12,158 nucleotides of DNA from a bacterium. GTDB taxonomy: Bacteria; Chloroflexota; Chloroflexia; Thermomicrobiales; UBA6265. The DNA is taken from the NCBI GenBank assembly GCA_029977305.1, contig JAPOLF010000043.1, positions 1 through 12,158 of the forward strand, written 5' to 3'. The notes beneath the pieces are model-generated. The model was not told the DNA's origin, did not search any database, and worked only from the letters and a program-made list of their open reading frames with translations. The position numbers were made by a program, and so were the translations under genes. Of the stretch, positions 4,963 to 11,395 are shown piece by piece. Every line of letters starts with the position of its first letter. Within the stretch, counting starts at the first letter, position 1.

Positions 4963-7413
4963 TCAGACACCCCATCCGGGCGCCGTCGCCAACCACCGCA
5001 ACGTCTCCGGCACCCCGAATCCCTCCGGCCACTGATGTTGCGCACCGTCACCCAGCGCGCTCAGCGCCACCAACGAGGCCCTCACCCCCGCCACCGGGAT
5101 CCGCCAGCCCGCCGTCGCCCCCTCCTCGACCGGCAACGCCAGCACCACGTGCGACCCCTGCACCGTCATCCCCACCAATGCCCCGTCAGCTGACGCCGGA
5201 AGCAGGAACGGATGGCTCACCATCGTCACTCGCCCTTCGTCCTCCAGCAGCAGGAACCGATGCAGCGTCGTCCCACGTTCGCCCGTCGGCACCACGTCCC
5301 GCCCCATCACCAGCATCCCATCGCCGAACGCCACCGCCGCCGACACCGCCACCGTCTCCGCGAGCAGGAAACTCACCATGTCCAGCGAGCGCAGCCGCAT
5401 CACCCCGACCGCATCGCCGGCATCGACGATCACCGTCGGCGCCACCCGCGCCACGAATCCCAGTCCGTCTCGCCCGGCGAACGGTGCCCACCATCGCTGC
5501 GCCAGTCCCCGCTCCGGCGCTCCGAGCAAGCGCACCGGACCCACCGTGCCGCCCGCGAGATCAAGCTCCGCTGCACCGAGTTGCGGCGGATCATTCGGAC
5601 CCTGCATCACCACGCCGGCCACCAGCCAGCGCTCCCCGATCTGCAGCAACTGCGGCAACTGGATCGCCGCCACCGCTTCACCGGTTACCGGCGACGACTC
5701 GGCGGTCCCATCCGCCGCGATCCGGGCCACGGTCCACGCCTGATCACCCTCGGCATCCCATGGGGCCAACATCACCAACGCATCGCCATCCGCCGCGATT
5801 GCCGGCGTCGTCTCCAGCACCCCGGCCGGCCGGGTCGGGATCGGCAACGGGAATTGCGACACGGGAACCAACTCCGTCAGCGGCGATGCGGAAGCCGCCT
5901 GCGTCGCGCGCACCGCGTTCCGCAGCTCCAGCGGCACCTCCGCCGACGCCAGCGCCACCATCGCCGCCGTCCGCTGATCGGCCCCCGCTGCCGGATTCAC
6001 CGCCGTCGCGACCGCCGGGAACCACCCACGTGTCTCATCCACCAACGACGGCACCATGCGCAGCGACACCGCCACCCCGGCATTCCGCACGAACGGCCCC
6101 GCGAGATACGCCACCGGGGCCTCGCTCCGCGGCGTCAGCGCGTTCCACGCCACCGCCCGCAGCGGCGCATCAGCCCCGGCGACTCGAGCAGCGATCTCCA
6201 ACTGCTCGACCATCAGCGGCAACGTGGAAACCCCATGCGGATTTCCCATCACCAAGGTCAGCAACTGCCGCGCGCCGGCATTCGTGATCACATACCCCGC
6301 CAGCGTGGAGACCGGCGTGCGCACGATCGCCCCTTCGGGCTGCTCGCGGAACTGCGCCGCCAGATGCAGCAGATCGATCCGCTTCGGCGTCCCCGAAAAG
6401 TACCCCGGAGCCAGCGCCCCAAAATCCTCCGGGAAGGCGATGTCATCCTCGAAAATCGTGGCGAAGGGGAGCCCCTGCTGCACGATCATGTTCCACAGGA
6501 ACACGTGGCTGAGGAACGTCCCCTGCAAGCCCCCCACCTGCGCGAAGGCCGGATCAAGCCCGCTGAGCCGCGGATTCCCCGCGGTTGCCCACGCCGATGC
6601 CAGCGTCTCCACCGAACTGCCGTCCACCCCTCCAACGCGTTGCGCCGCGGAGAACCCAGCCTCCGCCACTCGCGCCATCGCCGCATCGCCACGGGCGGGC
6701 GCCCTGTCCAGCGTAAGCACGAAGGTCGGAGCGGCGAGCACCTCTTCCCACGTCTCGGGAAGGGCATCGGTGATCTCGTCCTCGTCCTCCTCCTCGAAGG
6801 CTTCGACATCCTCATCGTCTGCGGGGAGTTCCGCGGTGCGATCCACCGCACCGGATGCAAGCATCTCCATCTGCCGCTGCGCGGCCGCTGCCGCCTCCTC
6901 AAACCCGAGTGCCTCGAGCGAGCGCGCGAGCACATCCCACGGCCCTTCCCCGTGTGCCGGTTCATGCCGATACTCGTCGTCCGTGCCGATGATCCCCGCC
7001 GCTTCTGCCGCGTTCAGCGCGATCGCCGCCTGTGCCCATTCCGCCGCCCGCTCGTGCTCCTCGGACCAGTACGCGGCCACCCCGGAAAGCCAATGCAGTT
7101 CCACCATCGTCGGCCGGTGCAGCAGCCCGAGCGATGCCATCGTCTCGGCCTCGCCCCACGACTCCAACGTCTCCCCGAGAATGCGCGCTCCCTGATACGC
7201 AGCCCACGCCCCCGCATCCGGGTCGTCCCGCAGCGCCACGGCCTGCGCCAACGCGTCCAGCGCCTCCTCCGGGCCAGCCTCGCGCTCGAGGATCAACCCC
7301 AGCGCGAGCCACCACCGGCCCGACTCGGGCTCCTCATCGATCCCCGCGCCCCATGCCGCGATCGCGGCCGAGAGCGCCTCGTCGGCCGCCTGCTCCCCGA
7401 AGGTGTCGTCCAT
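4963..7413 (-). CDS. TPR-like / GT25 glycosyltransferase / beta-propeller-like fusion protein
   Basis: An 816-residue protein with three parts. Residues 1-185 are helical, Ala/Glu/Trp-rich and TPR-like (WWLALGLILEREAGPEEALDAL, HWLSGVAAYW). Residues 199-215 are an acidic linker of Asp/Glu. Residues ~229-440 resemble glycosyltransferase family 25 (LPS beta-galactosyltransferase/procollagen type): FVLTLDRAPARGDAAM, VGGVDGSS, LQGTFLSHVFLWNMI and the EDD of ATIFEDDIAF (322-324), then YVITNAGARQLL. Residues ~525-800 hold repeated blade-like segments (ADGDALVMLAPWD, IGERWLVAGVVMQ, FGDGMLVMGRD, QGSHVVLALPV). No signal peptide or membrane helix is seen, so it is probably cytoplasmic. Bacterial GT25 enzymes are usually about 250 residues. 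GAGAGG (7425-7430) precedes the ATG, and the ureohydrolase gene ends 19 bases upstream, so the two are probably co-transcribed. Donor and acceptor unknown. Confidence 0.8.
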   Translation of the reverse strand: MDDTFGEQAADEALSAAIAAWGAGIDEEPESGRWWLALGLILEREAGPEEALDALAQAVALRDDPDAGAWAAYQGARILGETLESWGEAETMASLGLLHRPTMVELHWLSGVAAYWSEEHERAAEWAQAAIALNAAEAAGIIGTDDEYRHEPAHGEGPWDVLARSLEALGFEEAAAAAQRQMEMLASGAVDRTAELPADDEDVEAFEEEDEDEITDALPETWEEVLAAPTFVLTLDRAPARGDAAMARVAEAGFSAAQRVGGVDGSSVETLASAWATAGNPRLSGLDPAFAQVGGLQGTFLSHVFLWNMIVQQGLPFATIFEDDIAFPEDFGALAPGYFSGTPKRIDLLHLAAQFREQPEGAIVRTPVSTLAGYVITNAGARQLLTLVMGNPHGVSTLPLMVEQLEIAARVAGADAPLRAVAWNALTPRSEAPVAYLAGPFVRNAGVAVSLRMVPSLVDETRGWFPAVATAVNPAAGADQRTAAMVALASAEVPLELRNAVRATQAASASPLTELVPVSQFPLPIPTRPAGVLETTPAIAADGDALVMLAPWDAEGDQAWTVARIAADGTAESSPVTGEAVAAIQLPQLLQIGERWLVAGVVMQGPNDPPQLGAAELDLAGGTVGPVRLLGAPERGLAQRWWAPFAGRDGLGFVARVAPTVIVDAGDAVGVMRLRSLDMVSFLLAETVAVSAAVAFGDGMLVMGRDVVPTGERGTTLHRFLLLEDEGRVTMVSHPFLLPASADGALVGMTVQGSHVVLALPVEEGATAGWRIPVAGVRASLVALSALGDGAQHQWPEGFGVPETLRWLATAPGWGV

Positions 7414-7432
7414 GAAGTGTCCCGCCTCTCAG

Positions 7433-8590
7433 TTACGCCCGGTCCGCGCGCGGCTCGTCCCGCCGCGGCGTCGCATTGTCAGCCTTCACGCTCGAATCCG
7501 GGCGCCGCCCGAGTTTCCCGTTCTCGACCAATGTGCTCAACACATCGAGCACCACCCGCACCCCGAGCAGCGAGGTGATGTCCGCCACGTCATACGGCGG
7601 CGCCACCTCAACCACTTCCATCCCCGCCAACCCCTCGCGGGTCACGATCTCCAACATCCGGAACGCCTCGCGCGGCAGCAATCCGCCCGATTCCGGCGTC
7701 CCCGTCCCTGGCGCGAACGCGGGATCAACCGAGTCGATGTCGAACGACAGGAACACGCACTTCGCGTTCTTCCACGCGATCTCCAACGCCATCTCGCAGA
7801 CGCGTTCCATCCCCCAGCGGTCGATGTCGGTCATCGTGATCACCGACGCCCGCCGCTCCCGCGCGTTCGCCACCCCGGTCCGATTCCCCGTCCACCCCCC
7901 GATCCCGATCTGCACCAGATTGGTCGCCGGCGCGTTCGGGATGTTCGTCGCGTGGAAGAACGGCGTCCCGTGCATCCGCTCGTCGATGTTGTACTCGCTC
8001 AGGTCGCTGTGCCGGTCGAAATGGATGATCCCGATGTTGCCGTCGACATACGGTGCCAGCCCCCGGATGTCCGGGTACCCGATCGCGTGGTCTCCCCCCA
8101 GCACCACCGGGAACACCCCACGCTCATGGATGTACGCCATCGCCTTGTCGATCTGGTCGAACGACTTCTCGATGTTCGCCGGGATCACCGAGACGTCCCC
8201 CACGTCCACGATGTCCAGCGACTCGTACAGATCCACGCCCTTGTCGAAGTTGTATCCGCTGTGCAGTCCGGAGACGTTCCGCATCCCCATCGGTCCGAAC
8301 CGCGTTCCGGAGCGATACGTCGTCCCCGCATCCAGCGGCACCCCGACGATCGCCACATCCTGCCCGCCCAGTTCCCGCATGTCCGCCAAGAACGGCCGAT
8401 GCCCGAACGTCGCTGAGTGGTGATAGCGGTATCCGCTGCGGTTGAACAGCGGGATCGTCCGGTCGTTGATCGACTCCGCCGACGGCAGCCCCAATTCGAG
8501 GAAGTGCTCGATCGCTTCTTTCGTCTTGGTCACCGGGAGTTGCGCTTCGCGCTCCATCATCCGGGTTCCATGCAACTGTTCGCGATCCAT
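7433..8590 (-). CDS. Ureohydrolase, guanidine hydrolase (GdmH)-like; usually annotated agmatinase
   Basis: A 385-residue arginase/agmatinase-family enzyme hydrolysing a guanidino compound to urea. The binuclear metal site is complete: GGDH (His168), HFDRHSD (Asp192, His194, Asp196) and SFDIDSVDP (Asp284, Asp286), followed by PGTGTPESGG. Classical agmatinases are about 300-320 residues with a DAH motif. Here an N-terminal extension of ~70 residues, DRH in place of DAH, and DERMHGTPFFHATN, PATNLVQIGIGGW and GMEVVEVAPPYD match, from memory, the nickel-dependent guanidine hydrolase Sll1077. Free guanidine is therefore the leading substrate guess, with agmatine or guanidinobutyrate as alternatives. 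The start at 8590 is chosen over the in-frame ATG at 8746 because of GGAGAA (8595-8600) four bases before it and because family similarity starts after it. No HypA/HypB-like nickel chaperones are in the window. Confidence 0.9.
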   Translation of the reverse strand: MDREQLHGTRMMEREAQLPVTKTKEAIEHFLELGLPSAESINDRTIPLFNRSGYRYHHSATFGHRPFLADMRELGGQDVAIVGVPLDAGTTYRSGTRFGPMGMRNVSGLHSGYNFDKGVDLYESLDIVDVGDVSVIPANIEKSFDQIDKAMAYIHERGVFPVVLGGDHAIGYPDIRGLAPYVDGNIGIIHFDRHSDLSEYNIDERMHGTPFFHATNIPNAPATNLVQIGIGGWTGNRTGVANARERRASVITMTDIDRWGMERVCEMALEIAWKNAKCVFLSFDIDSVDPAFAPGTGTPESGGLLPREAFRMLEIVTREGLAGMEVVEVAPPYDVADITSLLGVRVVLDVLSTLVENGKLGRRPDSSVKADNATPRRDEPRADRA

Positions 8591-8594
8591 CGGC

Positions 8595-8600
8595 TTCTCC
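8595..8600 (-). promoter_or_regulatory. Ribosome binding site fixing the ureohydrolase start
   Basis: On the minus strand GGAGAA (8600-8595) precedes ATG 8590 with a GCCG spacer. This makes 8590 the start and leaves 8591-8746, also open in this frame, as leader. Confidence 0.7.
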
Positions 8601-8654
8601 GTTCTCGATGCGCGGCGAAGGTATCCCGCAAGCCTACCAAACCCCCACGCCACC

Positions 8655-8718
8655 ACCCATCCCGGCTCCCGACGCGGAAATCCGCGTGGATGCTGGGTCT
8701 CTGGCCCGTCAGCCCTAG
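8655..8718 (-). promoter_or_regulatory. Structured 5' leader of the ureohydrolase gene
   Basis: Read on the minus strand, the leader has CTAGGG (8718-8713), GACGGGCCAGAGA (8710-8698) and then a nested stem. The inner arm is a perfect 7-bp hairpin, ACGCGGA-AA-TCCGCGT in + strand terms (8672-8687). Outside it ATCC (8659-8662) pairs with GGAT (8688-8691), and ACCC (8655-8658) with GGGT (8695-8698), with unpaired bulges between. The order CTAGGG, then a purine-rich GAC...AGAGA element, then a hairpin recalls the guanidine-I (ykkC) riboswitch. The core GGUCCGAGAG and the AUAAAAGCCCGGGAG tail are not intact, however, so this is only a structured leader, not a called riboswitch. The remaining leader to 8591 shows no further structure. 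Confidence 0.35.
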
Positions 8719-8760
8719 GCACCCCCTGATCAGGCCGAAGCGCCATTGCACCGACCGCTC

Positions 8761-8774
8761 GTCACCCAGGTGAC
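8761..8774. promoter_or_regulatory. Palindrome in the divergent intergenic region (candidate operator)
   Basis: GTCACC-CA-GGTGAC is a perfect 6+2+6 palindrome lying between the divergently transcribed ureohydrolase and sortase genes, 170 bases upstream of one start and 147 upstream of the other. The spacing suits a dimeric regulator. A weak -10-like TATGCT (8807-8812) lies downstream toward the sortase, but no convincing -35 accompanies it. Confidence 0.35.
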
Positions 8775-8817
8775 ACCATTTCCTGCGTCCAACCGTTCCC
8801 GAGGTGTATGCTTTTCT

Positions 8818-8851
8818 GCGTTGGCTCGCGGCGCCCGGCGTCGCCCAACGC
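8818..8851 (+). promoter_or_regulatory. Hairpin in the sortase upstream region
   Basis: GCGTTGG (8818-8824) and CCAACGC (8845-8851) are perfect 7-bp complements around a 20-base GC-rich loop. It lies just after the -10-like TATGCT, so it would be at or near the 5' end of the sortase message. Role unknown; such pairs arise easily in DNA this GC-rich. Confidence 0.3.
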
Positions 8852-8920
8852 GGCAACCCTCGCCCCGCGCTTCCTCGCTGTCGCCGCCGCTGATCCGTCC
8901 GATTCCCAGGGGGAACACAC

Positions 8921-9604
8921 ATGTCTCGCTCGTCGTTGTCCGACATCACCATCAGCCGCCGCGCCGCCCTCATCGGCTCCGCAGCGGCCCTCATGCCGAC
9001 CCTCGCCTTCGCCCAGGATCAGGAGACCGAGGGCGGAGACGGGGGCGACGCCATCCAAATCGTCGAAGTGCCCTCCTACGGGGCACGCCGCCCGGGCCCG
9101 GTGCTGAACCTCTCCGCCCGCCAGCGCGGCAAGAAGAAAGAGCGCACCGGCCTGGTCCCGGTAGTGATCTCCATTCCGGACGCCATCGTCGAAGCCCCGG
9201 TCGAGGTCGGCCAGGTCATCGATGGCATCCCCCAGAACCCCACCGGCCCGTGGGTGATCACCTGGTACAGCAACGTCTCCTCTCCCGGCCTCGACACCAA
9301 CGTGGTCATGTCCGGCCACGTCGATTACTGGGACACCGGCCCAGCCGTCCTCTGGAACCTCCCCTCCACCCCTGCCGGGTCACTGGTCTACGTCACCATG
9401 GCTGAGGGCGAGACCTTCACCTACGCTATCGAGAGCTCCGTCCTCTATTCCCTCGCCGAGTTGACGCCGGAAATCCTGCAGAGCCCGGCGATCTTCGGCG
9501 ACACCGGCACCGAGGCCCTCACCCTCATCACCTGCGGTGGCGAATTCGATGCCGTCGCGCAGGCCTACCTCCAACGCTGGGTCGTGCGCGCCTATCTGGT
9601 CTAG
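8921..9604 (+). CDS. Sortase-family protein (class E/F-like) with Tat-type signal peptide
   Basis: A 227-residue cysteine transpeptidase-fold protein. The sortase core has the catalytic His133 in VVMSGHVDYW, Cys205 in LTLITCGGEFD and a C-terminal Arg (Arg219 or Arg223 in QRWVVRA), the usual His-Cys-Arg triad. Preceding segments VVISIPDAIVEAPVEVGQ and GPWVITWYS fit class E/F sortases, which cleave LPXTG/LAXTG-like signals or act as housekeeping enzymes. The N-terminus reads ISRRAALIGSAAALMPTLAFAQD: twin Arg at 13-14, a hydrophobic stretch, and a likely AFA cleavage site at 31, so it may be released or loosely anchored instead of having the usual N-terminal membrane anchor. A charged linker (33-77) follows. 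AGGGGGA (8908-8914) precedes the ATG. No sorting-signal substrate or pilin lies in the window, so the target is unknown. Confidence 0.88.
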   Translation: MSRSSLSDITISRRAALIGSAAALMPTLAFAQDQETEGGDGGDAIQIVEVPSYGARRPGPVLNLSARQRGKKKERTGLVPVVISIPDAIVEAPVEVGQVIDGIPQNPTGPWVITWYSNVSSPGLDTNVVMSGHVDYWDTGPAVLWNLPSTPAGSLVYVTMAEGETFTYAIESSVLYSLAELTPEILQSPAIFGDTGTEALTLITCGGEFDAVAQAYLQRWVVRAYLV

Positions 9605-9625
9605 ACCAATCGTGTGCCGCTCCGA

Positions 9626-9659
9626 TCGACCCCCGGCGCGGCAACGCCCCGGGGGTCGA
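9626..9659 (+). terminator. Perfect 11-bp hairpin after the sortase gene
   Basis: TCGACCCCCGG (9626-9636) and CCGGGGGTCGA (9649-9659) are perfect complements around the loop CGCGGCAACGCC. It starts 22 bases after the sortase stop and ends 16 bases before mnmA. No T-run follows. It probably separates the two genes, or forms a leader stem immediately upstream of the mnmA ribosome binding site (GGAG, 9667-9670). Confidence 0.55.
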
Positions 9660-9675
9660 CGCTGCCGGAGCTCGG

Positions 9676-10869
9676 ATGCCCATGGACACCCACATCCCGC
9701 CAATCCAGCCAGCCCTGAACGACGAGACCGTCGCCCTGCTCCTCGCGCCCGATCGCATCGGCCCGCATGACGGCCACGGCAAGACCTGCGTCGTCGCCAT
9801 GAGCGGCGGCGTCGACAGCGCTGTCACCGCCCTCCTCATGCGCCATCGCGGCTACGACGTCGTGGGCATCAATCTCCGCCTCTTCAGCCCCGAGGACGAA
9901 GACCACCGCGCCAACCCCTGCTGCGGTATCCCCGCCATGGACGACGCCCGTCGCACCTGCGCCACCATCGGCGTCCCCTTCTATGCCATCAACATGGAGA
10001 TCGACTTCAGCCGCGAGGTCATCGACACCTTCGTCAACGAGTACGCCAGCGGCCGCACCCCCAATCCCTGCCTCGAGTGCAATCGCCACGTGAAGTTCCG
10101 CCACCTCGTCACCCGCGCCCGCGCCCTCGGGGCTGATTGCCTCGCCACCGGCCACTACGCCCGCATCGACCACGCCGCACCGGGAAGCGACGCCCCGCAC
10201 CGCCTCCTCCGCGCCCTCGATGACACCAAGGACCAGAGCTACGTCCTCCACACCATGACCCAAGACCAACTCGGCTATCTCCGATTCCCCCTCGGTGGCC
10301 TCCACAAGCGTGAAACCCGCATCCTCGCCCGCGCCTTCGGCCTTCCCGTCGCCGACAAACCCGAGTCGCAGGAGATCTGCTTCGTCGGCAACCGCTCCTA
10401 TGCCGATTTCGTCGCCGCCCGTCGCCCCGACGCCGCCCAACCCGGCGAGGTCGTCACCTCCGACGGCCGCCTCATCGGCGAGCATCGCGGCGTCCTCCAT
10501 CACACCATCGGCCAACGTCGCGGACTCGGCATCCAGTCGAAAGAACCCCTCTACGTCCTCCGCCTCGAGCCGACCACCAACCGCGTCGTCGTCGGCGGAA
10601 AAGACGAAGCCTCCACCCGCAGCCTCACGGCGGAGCGCACCACCTTCGTCGACGGTCGGTGGCCCGATGCCGCTCGCACCTGCGATGCCGTCGTTCGCTA
10701 CCGCGGCGCACCCCATCGCTGCACCGTGCAGCCGGACGAGGAGGGGAGGGCAACCGTCACCTTTGAGGGCCCCGGCCCCATTGCCTCCCCGGGCCAGGCA
10801 GTCGTCTTCTATCGCAACGACGAAGTCCTCGGCGGCGGCACCATCGAGCACGTCACCCGCGGCGCCTGA
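9676..10869 (+). CDS. mnmA: tRNA-specific 2-thiouridylase MnmA
   Basis: A 397-residue enzyme making 2-thiouridine at the wobble position (U34) of Lys, Glu and Gln tRNAs in the cytoplasm, using ATP and sulfur relayed from a cysteine desulfurase. The PP-loop is AMSGGVDSAV (41-50). The two catalytic cysteines are in NPCLECN (nucleophile Cys135; Cys132 nearby) and SQEICFVG (Cys235). ATGHYARI (157-164), KDQSYVL (185-191) and HHTIGQRRGLGI (275-286) are family signatures, and the C-terminal beta-barrel ends at GGGTIEHV. The ~35 residues before the first strand (MPMDTHIPPIQPALNDETVA) are longer than usual. ATG 9676 is kept because GGAG (9667-9670) is spaced 5 bases from it; ATG 9682 is possible. It is not coupled to its neighbours. 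Confidence 0.96.
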   Translation: MPMDTHIPPIQPALNDETVALLLAPDRIGPHDGHGKTCVVAMSGGVDSAVTALLMRHRGYDVVGINLRLFSPEDEDHRANPCCGIPAMDDARRTCATIGVPFYAINMEIDFSREVIDTFVNEYASGRTPNPCLECNRHVKFRHLVTRARALGADCLATGHYARIDHAAPGSDAPHRLLRALDDTKDQSYVLHTMTQDQLGYLRFPLGGLHKRETRILARAFGLPVADKPESQEICFVGNRSYADFVAARRPDAAQPGEVVTSDGRLIGEHRGVLHHTIGQRRGLGIQSKEPLYVLRLEPTTNRVVVGGKDEASTRSLTAERTTFVDGRWPDAARTCDAVVRYRGAPHRCTVQPDEEGRATVTFEGPGPIASPGQAVVFYRNDEVLGGGTIEHVTRGA

Positions 10870-10878
10870 TCCCGAACC

Positions 10879-10903
10879 TGCCCGAACCGCGGCTCCTCGG
10901 GTA
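10879..10903 (+). terminator. Weak hairpin after mnmA
   Basis: CCCGA (10881-10885) pairs with TCGGG (10897-10901), extended by one G-T and one T-A pair to 10879 and 10903, with an 11-base loop. The decamer-spaced direct repeat CCCGAAC at 10871 and 10881 overlaps it. No T-run is seen. It may end mnmA transcription, but the support is weak. Apart from it, the gap 10870-10979 holds only the ribosome binding site of the next gene. Confidence 0.22.
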
Positions 10904-10979
10904 CCATGACCCCAGCACGCCACGACGATCCATGCGCTGCCGCCCGTTGCGGCCCTCAACGCCGGAGGACGCACCCCCG

Positions 10980-11387
10980 ATGGAACTGGAAGAGCAGAAA
11001 TCCGACAAGAAGACGATGATCATCGCGATCATCACGGCGATCGTCGTGCTGGCGGTCCTGGTCGGTATCTCGTTGCTCCTCTACAACCTCGGCGGCACCG
11101 ATCAATCCGCCCTCGAGCGCGTCCGCGACATCTCGATCATCTTCATCGTCCTCCTCGGTGGCCTCACCGTCGTCTTGCTCTCGGCGGTGGTTGTCGCGCT
11201 CACCTACCTCATCTTCCAAACCAAGGACCGCCTCATCCCGCTCCTCGATGAGACCACGGACACCGTCAAGCGCGCCCGCACCACCGTCGAATTCATGAGT
11301 GACGAGGCGGTCCGTCCGATGATCGCTGCCGCCGGCACCGCTGCCCGCGTCCGCGCCATGGCCAACGCCTTCCGCTCCAAACGATAG
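10980..11387 (+). CDS. Two-helix membrane protein, function unknown
   Basis: A 135-residue protein. ATG 10980 is chosen over the in-frame ATG 10932 because GGAGGA (10964-10969) precedes it by 10 bases. A charged N-terminus (MELEEQKSDKK) is followed by helix 1 (about 13-35, MIIAIITAIVVLAVLVGISLLLY), a short outer loop (NLGGTDQSALERVRD), helix 2 (about 50-77) and a cytoplasmic amphipathic tail LIPLLDETTDTVKRARTTVEFM, ending basic (RAMANAFRSKR). The layout (hydrophobic segments plus a tail with DETTDTVKRA-type heptads) recalls DUF948-like or YtxH-like proteins, but I do not recognise the family for certain. Its stop codon TAG overlaps the ribosome binding site of the next gene, suggesting coupling. 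Confidence 0.78.
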   Translation: MELEEQKSDKKTMIIAIITAIVVLAVLVGISLLLYNLGGTDQSALERVRDISIIFIVLLGGLTVVLLSAVVVALTYLIFQTKDRLIPLLDETTDTVKRARTTVEFMSDEAVRPMIAAAGTAARVRAMANAFRSKR

Positions 11388-11395
11388 GACCACCG

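Noticed and set aside
5212..7578. A very long + strand open frame (788 codons) opposite the GT25 fusion gene
   Set aside because: It is Arg/His/Pro-rich with no recognisable domain, while the minus strand encodes GT25 motifs and has a ribosome binding site and operon context. It is an antisense shadow of GC-rich coding DNA.
8591..8746. Upstream ATG at 8746 as the ureohydrolase start
   Set aside because: The extra 52 residues are Arg/Pro/Gly-rich with no family similarity and lack a ribosome binding site, while GGAGAA sits just before ATG 8590.
9601..10974. Minus-strand open frame of 457 codons opposite mnmA
   Set aside because: Asp/Gly/Ala/Val-rich translation without motifs; the + strand encodes all MnmA signatures. 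Shadow frame.
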